A stretch of DNA of 64,000 nt from positions 36,855-100,854 of the forward strand of contig JAKQOG010000189.1 of NCBI GenBank assembly GCA_029565395.1. The letters are read 5' to 3'. This document shows positions 1-8,708 of the stretch, in pieces. Position 1 is the first letter of the stretch; the number at the start of each line of letters is the position of its first letter. Source of the stretch: Candidatus Hydrogenedentota bacterium. GTDB taxonomy: Bacteria > Hydrogenedentota > Hydrogenedentia > Hydrogenedentales > CAILVY01. The notes below the pieces were generated by a model. The model was not told where the DNA came from, ran no database searches, and was given only the letters and a program-made list of their open reading frames with translations. The translations under genes were made by a program, and so were the position numbers.

Positions 1-1
1 A

Positions 2-982
2 TTGAGCAAACGCGTTTGTGTGGTGGATACCGGGTATGAATCCTATGCTGGGGAACACGAAACATTGGCCAGAGAAGGATATTCTTTTGATATATTCGAA
101 GGCGGCCGTCTGGATTTGCCTGCCAAACTTGCGTATGCAAAGGGCGCGGAGGGCGTATTTGTCCGGTGGAGCGAATTCGACGGTCCGGCGTTTGATCAGT
201 TACCGGGATTGCGGTGCCTGGTGCGCTATGGCATCGGATATGACAATATCGACCTGAAGGCGGCGTCGGAACGGGGCGTCAAGGTATGCAATGTGCAGGG
301 GTATGCCAATCATACGGTATCGGATCATGCATTGGCGATGATCCTGTCGTGCGTGCGCAATCTGCCGGAGAGCATGCGGCGCGTGCGCAGTCATTACAGT
401 CTTGCCCCTCGTACGTATGTTCCGGAACTTCACGAGTTGACCATCGGGATACTTGGGCTCGGCCGTATTGGCGGCACGCTCTGCACGAAAGCGCGGCATC
501 TGTTCCGCCGGGTGCTGGCGTGCGATCCCTATATTTCCCGGGAACGTTTTTCGGAGTTGGGCGCGGAGGCCTGTTCTCTTGATGAATTGTTCCGGGAAAG
601 CGATGTGATAAGCCTGCACTGCAATTTAACGGAAGAAACGTTTCACATCATCGGGCGGAAAGAGTTCGAGGCGATGCGTCCGAACGTCATCGTGATAAAC
701 ACGGCGCGCGGGCCGGTGCTGGATGAAGAGGCGCTCACCGAATCGCTGCTCGCCGGCAAGGTATATGGCGCAGGGCTGGATGTTTTCGAGGATGAACCGC
801 CCAAGTCCAACCGCGATGTATTGCTTGCGCACCCCTATGTGATATCATCAGGACACTGCGCCTGGTACAGCACACCCGCAAGCCGGGAATTGCAGCGGCG
901 GGCCGCACGGAACATGGCGGCCATGCTGCGCGGGGAGACGCCGGAGGATTGTTTGAATGCGGAGGCTTTCGGCACAACGTGA
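2..982 (+). CDS. D-2-hydroxyacid dehydrogenase (CtBP/PGDH-like)
   Basis: This is an NAD-dependent D-isomer-specific 2-hydroxyacid dehydrogenase of 326 aa, expected to interconvert a 2-oxoacid and a D-2-hydroxyacid in the cytosol. The Rossmann motif GLGRIG lies at residues 152-157. The catalytic Arg (NTARG, R236), Glu (FEDEPP, E264) and His (SSGHC, H285) are all present. The start is a TTG one base from the window edge. It aligns with the N-terminus of the paralogue at 9774, so the gene looks complete or nearly so, but an upstream start cannot be excluded. It ends 37 bases before the LacI regulator and probably belongs to the same catabolic locus. The substrate is unknown. Confidence 0.85.
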   Translation: MSKRVCVVDTGYESYAGEHETLAREGYSFDIFEGGRLDLPAKLAYAKGAEGVFVRWSEFDGPAFDQLPGLRCLVRYGIGYDNIDLKAASERGVKVCNVQGYANHTVSDHALAMILSCVRNLPESMRRVRSHYSLAPRTYVPELHELTIGILGLGRIGGTLCTKARHLFRRVLACDPYISRERFSELGAEACSLDELFRESDVISLHCNLTEETFHIIGRKEFEAMRPNVIVINTARGPVLDEEALTESLLAGKVYGAGLDVFEDEPPKSNRDVLLAHPYVISSGHCAWYSTPASRELQRRAARNMAAMLRGETPEDCLNAEAFGTT

Positions 983-1019
983 AGGCGCGGAAACAGAATA
1001 GGAGTCCGTTAAGCACGAG

Positions 1020-2033
1020 ATGGGTTGTACTGTAAACGATATCGCCCGCGCCGCGGGGGTCAGCCGCTCCACGGTATTGCGGGCGCTTTCCGGAAAGCCG
1101 GATATCTCCACCGAAACCCGGGACCGGATCCGGGAACTCGCCGCAACCATGAAGTACCGCCCCAACTATATTGCGCGCAGTCTCACCCAGGGAAAAACTA
1201 ATCTGGTCGGCGTTATCACCAAGCCCAGCCTCTATTACGCCTCGCATCTGGTCATTGAATCGGTGGAACAAGGGCTGCTGGAAGGCGGCTATTCCACTTT
1301 GTTGTTTATCTCCGGGCCTGAACGGGAGGCGGAGGAGCAGGTGGTGGAGCGCCTGCTTAAAAACCGCGTGGACGGCGTGATTGCCGTGCCAGGCGCCATG
1401 ACGGCCCCCGCCACCTATCACGAACTCGTGGAGACCGGGGTGAAACTCGTCATCCTGGACGGAATCATTGATGAGCTACCCGCCCCGCAGATTACAGGTG
1501 ATAACTACAAAGCCGGGCGGATTGCCGCAGAACATCTTATTCGCCTGGGACATCGCAAAATCGCCTATCTTGGTATACCTACTATTTCCACGGTGGGCAG
1601 GGACCGGGCACGGGGAGTGCAGGAGGCGTTTAGTGCCGCGGGCATTCCCTTTGAAGAAAATTTCCTGGAAGTCGCCTTCAATGAATCCGCCGCGGAAAAA
1701 CGAACCGCGGAAATACTAAACGCCGCGAACCGGCCCACCGCCATCCTGGCCAGACACGATATCATTGCGCGTGGCGTGCTAAGGGCCATTTATGCCGCTG
1801 GATTAAAGGTTCCGGACGATATTTCCGTCGTCGGAAGCGGCAATATCCTCGGAAGCGATATGTTCCGCGTCCCCCTGACGACAATTAATTTCCCGGCAAA
1901 AGAAATGGCCGATCAATGTGTCGCCAAGCTGTTGCGCCTCTTGGCGGGAGACTCCCTGCCCTCGGATATTACTATGCTGGATGTTCAGTTAGTCCTTCGT
2001 GCCTCGACCGGGCCTCCCCCAAAAGGGCTGTGA
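1020..2033 (+). CDS. LacI-family transcriptional regulator
   Basis: This 337-aa protein has an N-terminal LacI helix-turn-helix (VNDIARAAGVSRSTVLRALS, about residues 5-24) and a hinge helix around residues 45-60. The rest is a periplasmic-binding-protein-like effector domain with typical segments such as VDGVIAVPG and RLGHRKIAYLG. Family members are dimeric DNA-binding repressors or activators that respond to a sugar or sugar-derived ligand. It sits directly upstream of the SDR-MFS-kinase-aldolase genes and of a promoter carrying two tandem palindromes (2102-2127), so it probably controls that operon. The ligand is not predictable from sequence but is likely an intermediate of the local sugar-acid pathway. 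Confidence 0.93.
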   Translation: MGCTVNDIARAAGVSRSTVLRALSGKPDISTETRDRIRELAATMKYRPNYIARSLTQGKTNLVGVITKPSLYYASHLVIESVEQGLLEGGYSTLLFISGPEREAEEQVVERLLKNRVDGVIAVPGAMTAPATYHELVETGVKLVILDGIIDELPAPQITGDNYKAGRIAAEHLIRLGHRKIAYLGIPTISTVGRDRARGVQEAFSAAGIPFEENFLEVAFNESAAEKRTAEILNAANRPTAILARHDIIARGVLRAIYAAGLKVPDDISVVGSGNILGSDMFRVPLTTINFPAKEMADQCVAKLLRLLAGDSLPSDITMLDVQLVLRASTGPPPKGL

Positions 2034-2067
2034 CTAAGGACTTTGATGCTGGTTGGAGGCGGTGGAT

Positions 2068-2127
2068 TTGATTTGCAGGCGAATTTGTACTATATTGTTA
2101 TCGGACACGCGTCCGGACACGGGTCCG
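2068..2127 (+). promoter_or_regulatory. Sigma70-like promoter with tandem palindromic operator
   Basis: A -35-like TTGATT (2068-2073) and a -10-like TATATT (2091-2096) are separated by 17 bases. Immediately downstream, over the expected transcription start, lie two palindromes of the form CGGAC-N4-GTCCG, at 2102-2115 and 2114-2127. They overlap by two bases and are spaced 12 bases apart. The CG-centred symmetry fits a LacI-family operator, and the position would block initiation. The region lies between the LacI gene and the first enzyme of the cluster. Assignment to that regulator is inference. Confidence 0.6.
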
Positions 2128-2187
2128 ACACCGAAGTTATGATAGGCTGTTTTGTATCGCTAAGGAGAATAAGAGGAAGAGCTGTTT

Positions 2188-3030
2188 ATGAGTGGCACAG
2201 GCAGATTATCAGGCAAAAAGGCAATGGTGACAGGTTCCGGCACCGGGATTGGGCGCGAGGTGGCGCTGGAGTTTGCGCGCCAGGGAGCGGATGTAGTGCT
2301 TCATTACGCCCATAGCGACAAGGGAGCCAAAACGGCCGTGTCGGAAATAGAGGCGATGGGCCGGCGCGCTGCGGCGTTCAAAGCGAATTTCGATGTGGTG
2401 GATGAAGTGGTGGCGCTGGGCGAGTCCGCGCTGGAATTTCTTGGGGGTATGGACTGTCTGGTAAATAATGCGGGCATTACCTTCAATAAGCCATTTTTAA
2501 AAGTTACCCGTGAACAATTTGACCAAATGTATCACGTGAATATCCGTGCACAGTTTTTCTTGACACAGCGGATCGTTGCGCACATGGAAGGCCATGGCGG
2601 CGGATCGATATGCAATCTTACGTCCATTCACGGGGTACAGGGTGCGCCGGAACATTCAGTATATGCGGGTACCAAAGGGGCGATCATCGCCTATACCCGA
2701 TCCCTGGCGGTGGAATTGGCGCACAAGAACATCCGGGTAAATGCCATTGCGCCGGGCTGGGTGACGGTGGATAATTACTACAATGTGTTGCCTGGATTTA
2801 ATCTGGAAGATGCGAAGAAAGACGCTTATGAGAAGGTGCCGGTGGGCCGGTATGGGCTGCCCATTGACATCGCGCGTCTGGCGGTGTTCCTTTGCTCGGA
2901 CGATGCGGGATACATTATAGGCCAGACCATCGTGGCGGATGGAGGGACCACGTCCCTGATGTCGCTGATTTCCGATTTTCGCAATGAATCTGCGGCGCAA
3001 TTTGGCAAAAACTACTTACCAGGCATATAA
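2188..3030 (+). CDS. SDR-family NAD(P)-dependent oxidoreductase
   Basis: This is a classical short-chain dehydrogenase of 280 aa. It shows the cofactor motif TGSGTGIG (about residues 15-22), NNAG (about 93-96), the catalytic Ser (NLTS, S146) and YAGTK (Y159, K163). It probably oxidises or reduces a hydroxyl or keto group of a sugar or sugar acid in the cytosol. It is the first enzyme gene after the promoter/operator and is preceded by a purine-rich ribosome binding site. It lies 23 bases before the MFS transporter. The exact substrate is unknown. Its neighbours (2-keto-3-deoxy-sugar kinase, aldolase) suggest a role early in sugar-acid catabolism. Confidence 0.9.
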   Translation: MSGTGRLSGKKAMVTGSGTGIGREVALEFARQGADVVLHYAHSDKGAKTAVSEIEAMGRRAAAFKANFDVVDEVVALGESALEFLGGMDCLVNNAGITFNKPFLKVTREQFDQMYHVNIRAQFFLTQRIVAHMEGHGGGSICNLTSIHGVQGAPEHSVYAGTKGAIIAYTRSLAVELAHKNIRVNAIAPGWVTVDNYYNVLPGFNLEDAKKDAYEKVPVGRYGLPIDIARLAVFLCSDDAGYIIGQTIVADGGTTSLMSLISDFRNESAAQFGKNYLPGI

Positions 3031-3053
3031 AAAAGGATGATGGAGAACAACGG

Positions 3054-4439
3054 ATGAGTCAAACAGAGGGAATGCAGGGCACAGGGCAGCCGAAGACTAA
3101 GTTATATGCGTTTGGCGTGGCGTTCGTTGCTTCAGTGGGCGGTTTTTTATTTGGATACGATCTTGCCATCGTCTGTGGGGCGAATTTATACCTGAAGGAC
3201 GTATTTCATCTGTCCGACGCGGCGTTTGGATTTGCCACGGGCAGTGCGGCCCTGGGATGCATCATAGGGCCGTTTATAGGCGGATGGCTGTGCGATTTCA
3301 TGGGCCGGAACCGGACCATGATATTCGCCTGCATCCTGTTGGGGATCGGTTCCGTGCTGACCGCAATTCCCAATGACATCGTCACCTTCAACATTTTCCG
3401 CATCGTGGGCGGAATTGGCGTGGGGCTGTGTTCCATAGCTTCCCCCATGTACATCTCCGAAATTGCCCCGCCGCGAATGCGTGGCGGCTTGGGGGTCATG
3501 TATCAGCTTGCCATCGTGGTGGGCAGCATAGCCGCACCGGGCATATCCTACCTGCTCGTGCGGTTTACACCGGAAGCCGTCTGCTGGCGCTGGATGTTTG
3601 CATCGGAATTGTTGCCCGTTATTGTGTTCGTTATTTTGCTTGCAATGCTTCCGCAAAGCCCGCGCTGGCTCGCGCAACGCGGACGGTATGAAGAAGCCCT
3701 GGCCGTCTTAACGAAAGTGGATAGTCCGGAATTCGCAAAGGAAGAGATGATCCAAATCAAAAGCTCCCTGAAGGAAGAAAAGGGCAGCTTTGCGGAGTTG
3801 TTTTCCCCCGGAATACGGTATGCTTTTGGAATTGGCATATTATTGGCCTTTTTTAACAACTGGACCGGCTGGAGTGCGATGGGGGGGTATATTCCGATGC
3901 TTTTCCAACAATCCGGGCTGGATGACCGCGCGATTGCCTTTCTTAAGTTCACGCTCACCTATGCGACGATGGGGGTTATAACGCTCATCGCGTGCTGGAC
4001 GGTGGATCTCGTAGGGCGGCGTCCGTTATGGCTGTTCGGCTCCGCGCTCATGGCGGTGGTAACGGCATTAACGGGCCTCGTGTTCCATTTTCACATGAGC
4101 GGATGGCCAGTATTGGTGGTGCTCATGCTCTGCGCCATCCCGCATGGTCTGGCCCTGGGGCCCTTGCCGTGGCTCATGATGTCCGAAATTTTCCCCACGC
4201 ATTTGCGTGCGCGCGCCGTCTCCCTGACAACGGCATTTCTCTGGGTAACCATTTTCAGCGGGGCGCAATTATTCCCCATAATCACAGGCTTTACCGAAAG
4301 GCATTTTGGTTCCGTGGGCGGCGCATTCTGGCTGTTCACGATTATTTGTATAGCCGCCTTTCTATTCGGATGGCGGATGCTTCCGGAAACCAAAGGCCGG
4401 ACCCTGGAAGAAATTTCCGCTTCGTGGAAGAAGACATGA
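3054..4439 (+). CDS. MFS sugar-porter family transporter
   Basis: This is an integral membrane protein of 461 aa with about 12 predicted transmembrane helices, typical of the major facilitator sugar-porter family. Visible signatures are GFLFGYDLAIVCGA in helix 1, DFMGRNR between helices 2 and 3, MYISEIAPPRMRG, and the C-terminal PETKGRTLEEI. It should import a sugar or sugar acid across the inner membrane, probably with protons. It is the only transporter in the LacI-controlled cluster, so it is the likely entry point for the substrate. It follows the SDR by 23 bases and precedes the Tat-exported protein by 32 bases. Confidence 0.92.
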   Translation: MSQTEGMQGTGQPKTKLYAFGVAFVASVGGFLFGYDLAIVCGANLYLKDVFHLSDAAFGFATGSAALGCIIGPFIGGWLCDFMGRNRTMIFACILLGIGSVLTAIPNDIVTFNIFRIVGGIGVGLCSIASPMYISEIAPPRMRGGLGVMYQLAIVVGSIAAPGISYLLVRFTPEAVCWRWMFASELLPVIVFVILLAMLPQSPRWLAQRGRYEEALAVLTKVDSPEFAKEEMIQIKSSLKEEKGSFAELFSPGIRYAFGIGILLAFFNNWTGWSAMGGYIPMLFQQSGLDDRAIAFLKFTLTYATMGVITLIACWTVDLVGRRPLWLFGSALMAVVTALTGLVFHFHMSGWPVLVVLMLCAIPHGLALGPLPWLMMSEIFPTHLRARAVSLTTAFLWVTIFSGAQLFPIITGFTERHFGSVGGAFWLFTIICIAAFLFGWRMLPETKGRTLEEISASWKKT

Positions 4440-4471
4440 TCGCGTGAAGGCAACGAAGGAGGCCACTTCCC

Positions 4472-5641
4472 ATGCACAGCAGGAGAGAATTCTTAAATAT
4501 CACCCTCATGGGTGCGGCAGGCGCTGCATATGCCAGCGGAATGCTGCACACGGCTGCGGCGGCCGCGCAACAAGACAGTACCCCTCCCCCGCTCCGCAGT
4601 AAGTTGTTGGAAGTGCTGAAGTCGGTGGATAAACCTGCACAGACAGTAAAAAATCTTGATGGAACCACCGTGGTCCTTCTTCCCTATGGCGGACGCGTAC
4701 TGGGACTTTACGCCCCGAACACCGAGGAAAACTTTTACTGGACGCATCCCGCGCTGAATTCTACGGAAACGGCGCGGACCTTTTATGCGAGCAAAGATTG
4801 GCACAACTCCGGCGGGGATCGCACCTGGCTGGCCCCGGAGGTGGATATCTTCCTTCCGGACTATCCAAAGACCGAAACCTATTTTCAACCACGCGAACTG
4901 GATCCCGGCAACTATACGGTGGTCACTGAGGGCGACCGCGTTCGGATGGTCAACGAATTAACCGTGAAACTCTCGCGTTCAGGCCAATCCGTCATGTTGC
5001 GCATCAGTAAATCAGTGGGTGCGGCCATTAATCCATTGCGGTTTGAAACAAACCTTGATCAGCAGGATGTGGTCTATGCGGGATATACCCAGTATACGTC
5101 GCTGGAGATGCTGGAGGACAAGCCGAAAGAATCGCCCCTGGTGGGTTTGTGGAATTTGGTTCAGATGCCGCATGGCGGTGATTTGCTTATTCCCACCTAT
5201 AGCCGCACGGAACCAAAGTTGTGGTTCGGCAAGATTTCTCCAGATGACTTGATTGTAGGCGACAGGTTGATTCGGTATAAGATGCGCGCCTCCGGGGAGC
5301 ACAAGCTGGGGGTGCGGGCCATCGCTACGACAGGCCGGGTGGGCTATCTGTACAGTGGCGCCGGAAAAAGTTCCCTGATTGTTCGGAATTTCCGCGTAAA
5401 TCCATCGGGCGAATATGTGGATGCGCCCTGGAAAGATCCCGGCGATTTGGGATATTCCACACAGGCCTGCAACGTGAACAGCGCCCTGGGCGCCTTCAGT
5501 GAATTGGAATATCACATACCCGCCATAGGCGGGAAAAGCGGCATGGGCCGTTGTGATGATGAAGCGCAGGTCTGGGCGTTTCGCGGTCCCACAGAACAAA
5601 TTGTGGCGGTGGCGCGCTGCCTGTTGTCGCCGGAGGTCTGA
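4472..5641 (+). CDS. Tat-exported mutarotase-like (DUF4380-like) protein
   Basis: This 389-aa protein begins with a twin-arginine signal (SRREFL, then an Ala-rich hydrophobic stretch to about residue 35), so it is predicted to be exported folded. The mature part contains YGGRVLGLYAP and GGDRTWLAPE. These resemble galactose-mutarotase-like/DUF4380 beta-sandwich proteins, which are thought to bind or modify carbohydrates. I do not recognise a catalytic site with certainty. It is cotranscribed after the MFS transporter and may act on the substrate before uptake. A non-coding gap of about 190 bases with a palindromic repeat follows, so the operon may be broken or attenuated here. Confidence 0.6.
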   Translation: MHSRREFLNITLMGAAGAAYASGMLHTAAAAAQQDSTPPPLRSKLLEVLKSVDKPAQTVKNLDGTTVVLLPYGGRVLGLYAPNTEENFYWTHPALNSTETARTFYASKDWHNSGGDRTWLAPEVDIFLPDYPKTETYFQPRELDPGNYTVVTEGDRVRMVNELTVKLSRSGQSVMLRISKSVGAAINPLRFETNLDQQDVVYAGYTQYTSLEMLEDKPKESPLVGLWNLVQMPHGGDLLIPTYSRTEPKLWFGKISPDDLIVGDRLIRYKMRASGEHKLGVRAIATTGRVGYLYSGAGKSSLIVRNFRVNPSGEYVDAPWKDPGDLGYSTQACNVNSALGAFSELEYHIPAIGGKSGMGRCDDEAQVWAFRGPTEQIVAVARCLLSPEV

Positions 5642-5731
5642 CATGGTTGCTGCGCTTATAAGATTATTTTGTTGTGCGGCGAGGAAAGTGGCGCGTATGC
5701 GGGCATGGTTGGCATGGTTCCGAGATTGGGG

Positions 5732-5769
5732 TATTTTGTTTTACGGCTCGGCAGGAGCCTCGCCCTCCC
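5732..5769. repeat. Dispersed palindromic repeat, family 2
   Basis: This 38-base element contains the imperfect palindrome GGAGCCTCGCCCTCCC. It matches 15991-16028 at about 33 of 38 positions, and a partial inverted copy is at 15589-15610. It fills the gap between the Tat protein and the kinase. It looks like a REP-type mobile palindrome and might also act as an RNA stem in the operon transcript. Confidence 0.6.
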
Positions 5770-5833
5770 GGCCTTTGCGTTTTAGGCGCAATGACAAATT
5801 GGAAACGTATGGAAAGAATTGGACAAATCGGGC

Positions 5834-6853
5834 ATGAGCATGCTTCCACATAAGGTCGTGACGTTCGGCGAGTTGATGCTCCGCCTGGACCCACTGGGCC
5901 ATGATCGCTTTGTACAGGCAGAAACCTTCGAGGCGCGTTATACCGGTGCGGAGGCGAATGTAGCCGTGGCGCTCTCAGGTTGGGGCGTGGAAACCTTCGC
6001 TGTTTCCAAAGTCCCCGCCCATGAGATCGGCCAGGCGTGTGTCAACTACCTGCGCCGGTATGGCGTGAATACGGACTACATCGTTCGTGGTGGAGACCGA
6101 TTGGGCATTTTGTATGTCGAGACGGGTGCATCTCAGCGGCCCTCCAATGTGATCTATGACCGGAATCATAGCAGCATCCGCGAGATTCGGTCCGAGGAAT
6201 TGGACTGGGATCGCATATTCGAGGGGAAGCACTGGTTTCACGTGGCCGGGACCGCCCCCGCCCTGGGCGCAAATGTACGATCGGTAGTGGAAGAGGCCTT
6301 GGCGTCCGCGCGCAGACTGGGTTTGAAAACCAGCTTCGACTGTAATTACCGCAGTAAATTGTGGGGTTTGGAAGAAGCCCGGAACGTGTTAACCCGTCTG
6401 ATGGAGTACGTAGATGTATTTATCGGAGGCGCCGAAGATGCGGAGAAAATCTTCGGCATCGCCCTCCATGAAAAAGGCGATGACCGGTTCCGCACGGAGT
6501 ATGCGGCGAAGCAATTATGTGCACGATTTGGATTTGAGTGGGTGGGCATGAGCCTGCGCGGTGGCGATTCCGCTTCCAAGAATCGCTATGCCGCAATGGT
6601 CTGTTATGGGGATGAATGCTTTTTCAGCAGGGAGTATGAAATTCAGATAGTAGATCGCGTGGGCAGTGGCGACGCATTCACGGCTGGGCTCATTCATCAG
6701 ATTCTCCGCGGCGCCGGCCCCGCAGAAGCGGTTGAATTCGCCGTGGCCGCGGGCTGCTTAAAACATACCATTCCCGGTGATTTCAATTTGGTGTCTGTAG
6801 AGGAAGTTGAGCGCGTTATCGGAGGCGAGCACTCCGGACGGGTGCAACGTTGA
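5834..6853 (+). CDS. PfkB-family sugar kinase, probable 2-keto-3-deoxygluconate kinase
   Basis: This is a ribokinase/PfkB-fold kinase of 339 aa, expected to phosphorylate a 2-keto-3-deoxy sugar acid with ATP in the cytosol. It has the N-terminal substrate motif GAEANVAVALSGWG (about residues 39-52) and the C-terminal anion-hole motif DRVGSGDAFTAG with the catalytic Asp near residue 280. The start is the ATG at 5834. The longer frame would use an in-frame TTG at 5819. It lies 15 bases before a KDPG-type aldolase, the usual partner of KDG kinase, which supports the assignment. Other PfkB specificities (fructose, tagatose) cannot be ruled out. Confidence 0.82.
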   Translation: MSMLPHKVVTFGELMLRLDPLGHDRFVQAETFEARYTGAEANVAVALSGWGVETFAVSKVPAHEIGQACVNYLRRYGVNTDYIVRGGDRLGILYVETGASQRPSNVIYDRNHSSIREIRSEELDWDRIFEGKHWFHVAGTAPALGANVRSVVEEALASARRLGLKTSFDCNYRSKLWGLEEARNVLTRLMEYVDVFIGGAEDAEKIFGIALHEKGDDRFRTEYAAKQLCARFGFEWVGMSLRGGDSASKNRYAAMVCYGDECFFSREYEIQIVDRVGSGDAFTAGLIHQILRGAGPAEAVEFAVAAGCLKHTIPGDFNLVSVEEVERVIGGEHSGRVQR

Positions 6854-6868
6854 AGATATTGAGGATTC

Positions 6869-7534
6869 ATGAACAAAGAAGACTTGTTAAAACGCATCCA
6901 TGAAGATTGGCTGGTGATGATCCTGCGGGGCGATACGGCGCAACAGACCGAAGACACCTTCAATGCATTGATTGAAGGCGGGGCAACGCTGGTTGAAGTG
7001 CCCTTTACCACCCCGGGTGCATGCGATGTGATCCAACGGCTGCGGGCGCGTCATGGCGGCCGGATTGTGGTGTCCGCGGGTACGGTCACCACCCCTGAAC
7101 AAGCCCGGGCGGCAATTGCCAGCGGCGCTCAGGGAATCGTCTCACCGAACCTATACCTGCCAGTCCTGGAAGTGGCGGTGGAAGCGGGAGTGACCTCAGC
7201 GCCCGGGTGTTTCACACCGTCGGAAATCGCTGATGCATTGCGTAATGGCGCGGACATAATAAAGCTCTTCCCCTGCGACATGGTGGGCCCGCGATATGTG
7301 TGGTTCATGCTTGGACCGTTCCCGGGCACGCGCATAATGCCCGCAGGCAGCATTACCCTGGAAAACATGCAAACATATTATGACGCAGGCGCCTTCGCGG
7401 GCGTAGTGGGGGTCACCACCGAGATGCGATTGCTGGATGAAGTGAAAACGGGCCGGTTCAGAGAAATCACGGAATGCGCTCGGCATTGGATTGCCCAGGT
7501 CCGGCGCATGACTTCCCAAGGAGCACCAGCATGA
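6869..7534 (+). CDS. KDPG/KHG-type aldolase
   Basis: This class I aldolase of 221 aa belongs to the KDPG/KHG family. It should split a 2-keto-3-deoxy-6-phospho sugar acid into pyruvate and a phosphorylated aldehyde. The Schiff-base Lys is in IIKLFPC (K132), and the conserved Glu (VEVPFTTPG, E43), AGTV and SPNLYLPV segments are present. Length fits the family (about 205-220 aa). It follows the PfkB kinase by 15 bases, forming a kinase-aldolase pair as in Entner-Doudoroff-type branches. Its stop overlaps the start of the next gene (ATGA), indicating translational coupling. Confidence 0.88.
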   Translation: MNKEDLLKRIHEDWLVMILRGDTAQQTEDTFNALIEGGATLVEVPFTTPGACDVIQRLRARHGGRIVVSAGTVTTPEQARAAIASGAQGIVSPNLYLPVLEVAVEAGVTSAPGCFTPSEIADALRNGADIIKLFPCDMVGPRYVWFMLGPFPGTRIMPAGSITLENMQTYYDAGAFAGVVGVTTEMRLLDEVKTGRFREITECARHWIAQVRRMTSQGAPA

Positions 7535-8703
7535 ACCCAATCGCCGGAAACACGGAGTTTCGTTCACTGCCAGTGGCGGAGATGGAAGCTCAATTGAAGC
7601 GTTTTGAAGATCGTGTCAATGAGGCGCAACGGGCCAATCCCACTACCAAACACTGGGTCAAGGAGGCCATTCACCGCCGTGGCACAGGCCGATGCCCGGT
7701 GCGTATAAAGCGGCTTTCCCTGGATGTCATATTGAGATATGGCGACGCCTTGGCGGAGTTGTTCTGCTCCTATCCGGACGATGTGGTGGCGGTCATCCCC
7801 TATGACATCACCATTGGGTATCAGCCCCCGCAAAAGAGTCCGCGCATCAATCCGGTCGAGGTACTCATGCAAGATGCGGAGTGGCTGGATGAATGGGGCA
7901 CGCGCTGGGGACATGCCTTTGCCGGAGTGGGCGCCACGCCGGTGGATCACCCCATCAAGGAGTGGTCCATGCTGCCGGATTACCTGCGGCACATGGTCCC
8001 CGACCCAAATCTTCCGGGCCGCATGGACTCGGCCATGGAAGCGCTGATTATGCATGGGGAATCGAAATATTGCTATGGCATCATTCATCTTGCCCTGTTT
8101 GAACGCCTCCATTCGCTGCGCGGCATGGAGAACGTCTTTACGGATTTCTGCACCAATGAATCCGAGATTCGGAAACTGCTGGACGTGTTGCAAGGCTATT
8201 TGATCGCAATGGTGCGGCGCTGGGCCTCGCTGGGCGCGGATGCCGTGTTTATGACGGACGATTGGGGTTCACAGACCGGTCTGATGATCTCTCCCGCGCT
8301 TTGGAGAAGCCTTTTTCAGCCCTATTACAAAAAAGTCTTCAAGGAAATCCACCAACTCGGCATGGATGTGATTTTTCACAGTTGCGGAAATGTCACCTCA
8401 ATTGTCGGAGACTTGATTGACATCGGACTGGACGTGCTGGACCCGGTGCAACCGGGTGCCATGGATATGGACTATCTTGCCCGGGAATTCGGCGGCAAAC
8501 TCGCCTTCAGCGGCGCGGTGGATATTCAGGATCTGTTGTGTTTGGGAACGCCACAGCGAGTTAAGGACGAAGTCCGGCGGATTATCGAGACGTTAGGCAA
8601 ACCTTTTGGCGGTTCCTTGATCCTGGGACCGGCCAACGTCATCACCCCGGATACGCCCTTCGAAAACCTGGTGGCGCTCTTCGAAGCCGCCCATGAAGCA
8701 TAA
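7531..8703 (+). CDS. Uroporphyrinogen decarboxylase-fold protein (URO-D/MtaA-like)
   Basis: This 390-aa protein has the C-terminal half of a URO-D/cobalamin-methyltransferase-like TIM barrel (MTDDWGSQTGLMISPALWR, FHSCGN, LAFSGAVDIQ, LILGPANVITPDTPFENL). The start chosen is the ATG at 7531, which overlaps the aldolase stop and has AAGGAG upstream. It is distinct from the true HemE at 56535, lacking that protein's RQAGRY motif. Members of this family are common in carbohydrate clusters of Planctomycetes-like bacteria and their reaction is mostly unknown. No corrinoid protein is nearby. A role in handling a catabolic intermediate is inferred from context only. Confidence 0.75.
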   Translation: MNPIAGNTEFRSLPVAEMEAQLKRFEDRVNEAQRANPTTKHWVKEAIHRRGTGRCPVRIKRLSLDVILRYGDALAELFCSYPDDVVAVIPYDITIGYQPPQKSPRINPVEVLMQDAEWLDEWGTRWGHAFAGVGATPVDHPIKEWSMLPDYLRHMVPDPNLPGRMDSAMEALIMHGESKYCYGIIHLALFERLHSLRGMENVFTDFCTNESEIRKLLDVLQGYLIAMVRRWASLGADAVFMTDDWGSQTGLMISPALWRSLFQPYYKKVFKEIHQLGMDVIFHSCGNVTSIVGDLIDIGLDVLDPVQPGAMDMDYLAREFGGKLAFSGAVDIQDLLCLGTPQRVKDEVRRIIETLGKPFGGSLILGPANVITPDTPFENLVALFEAAHEA

Positions 8704-8708
8704 GAAGG

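Noticed and set aside
735-1421. 228-aa minus-strand ORF across the dehydrogenase end and LacI start
   Set aside because: Antisense to two real genes, composition is shadow-like (Arg/His/Gly-rich) and no ribosome binding site was seen.
7531-8703. Assignment of the first URO-D-like gene as hemE
   Set aside because: It lacks the RQAGRY and related HemE signatures that the gene at 56535 clearly has.
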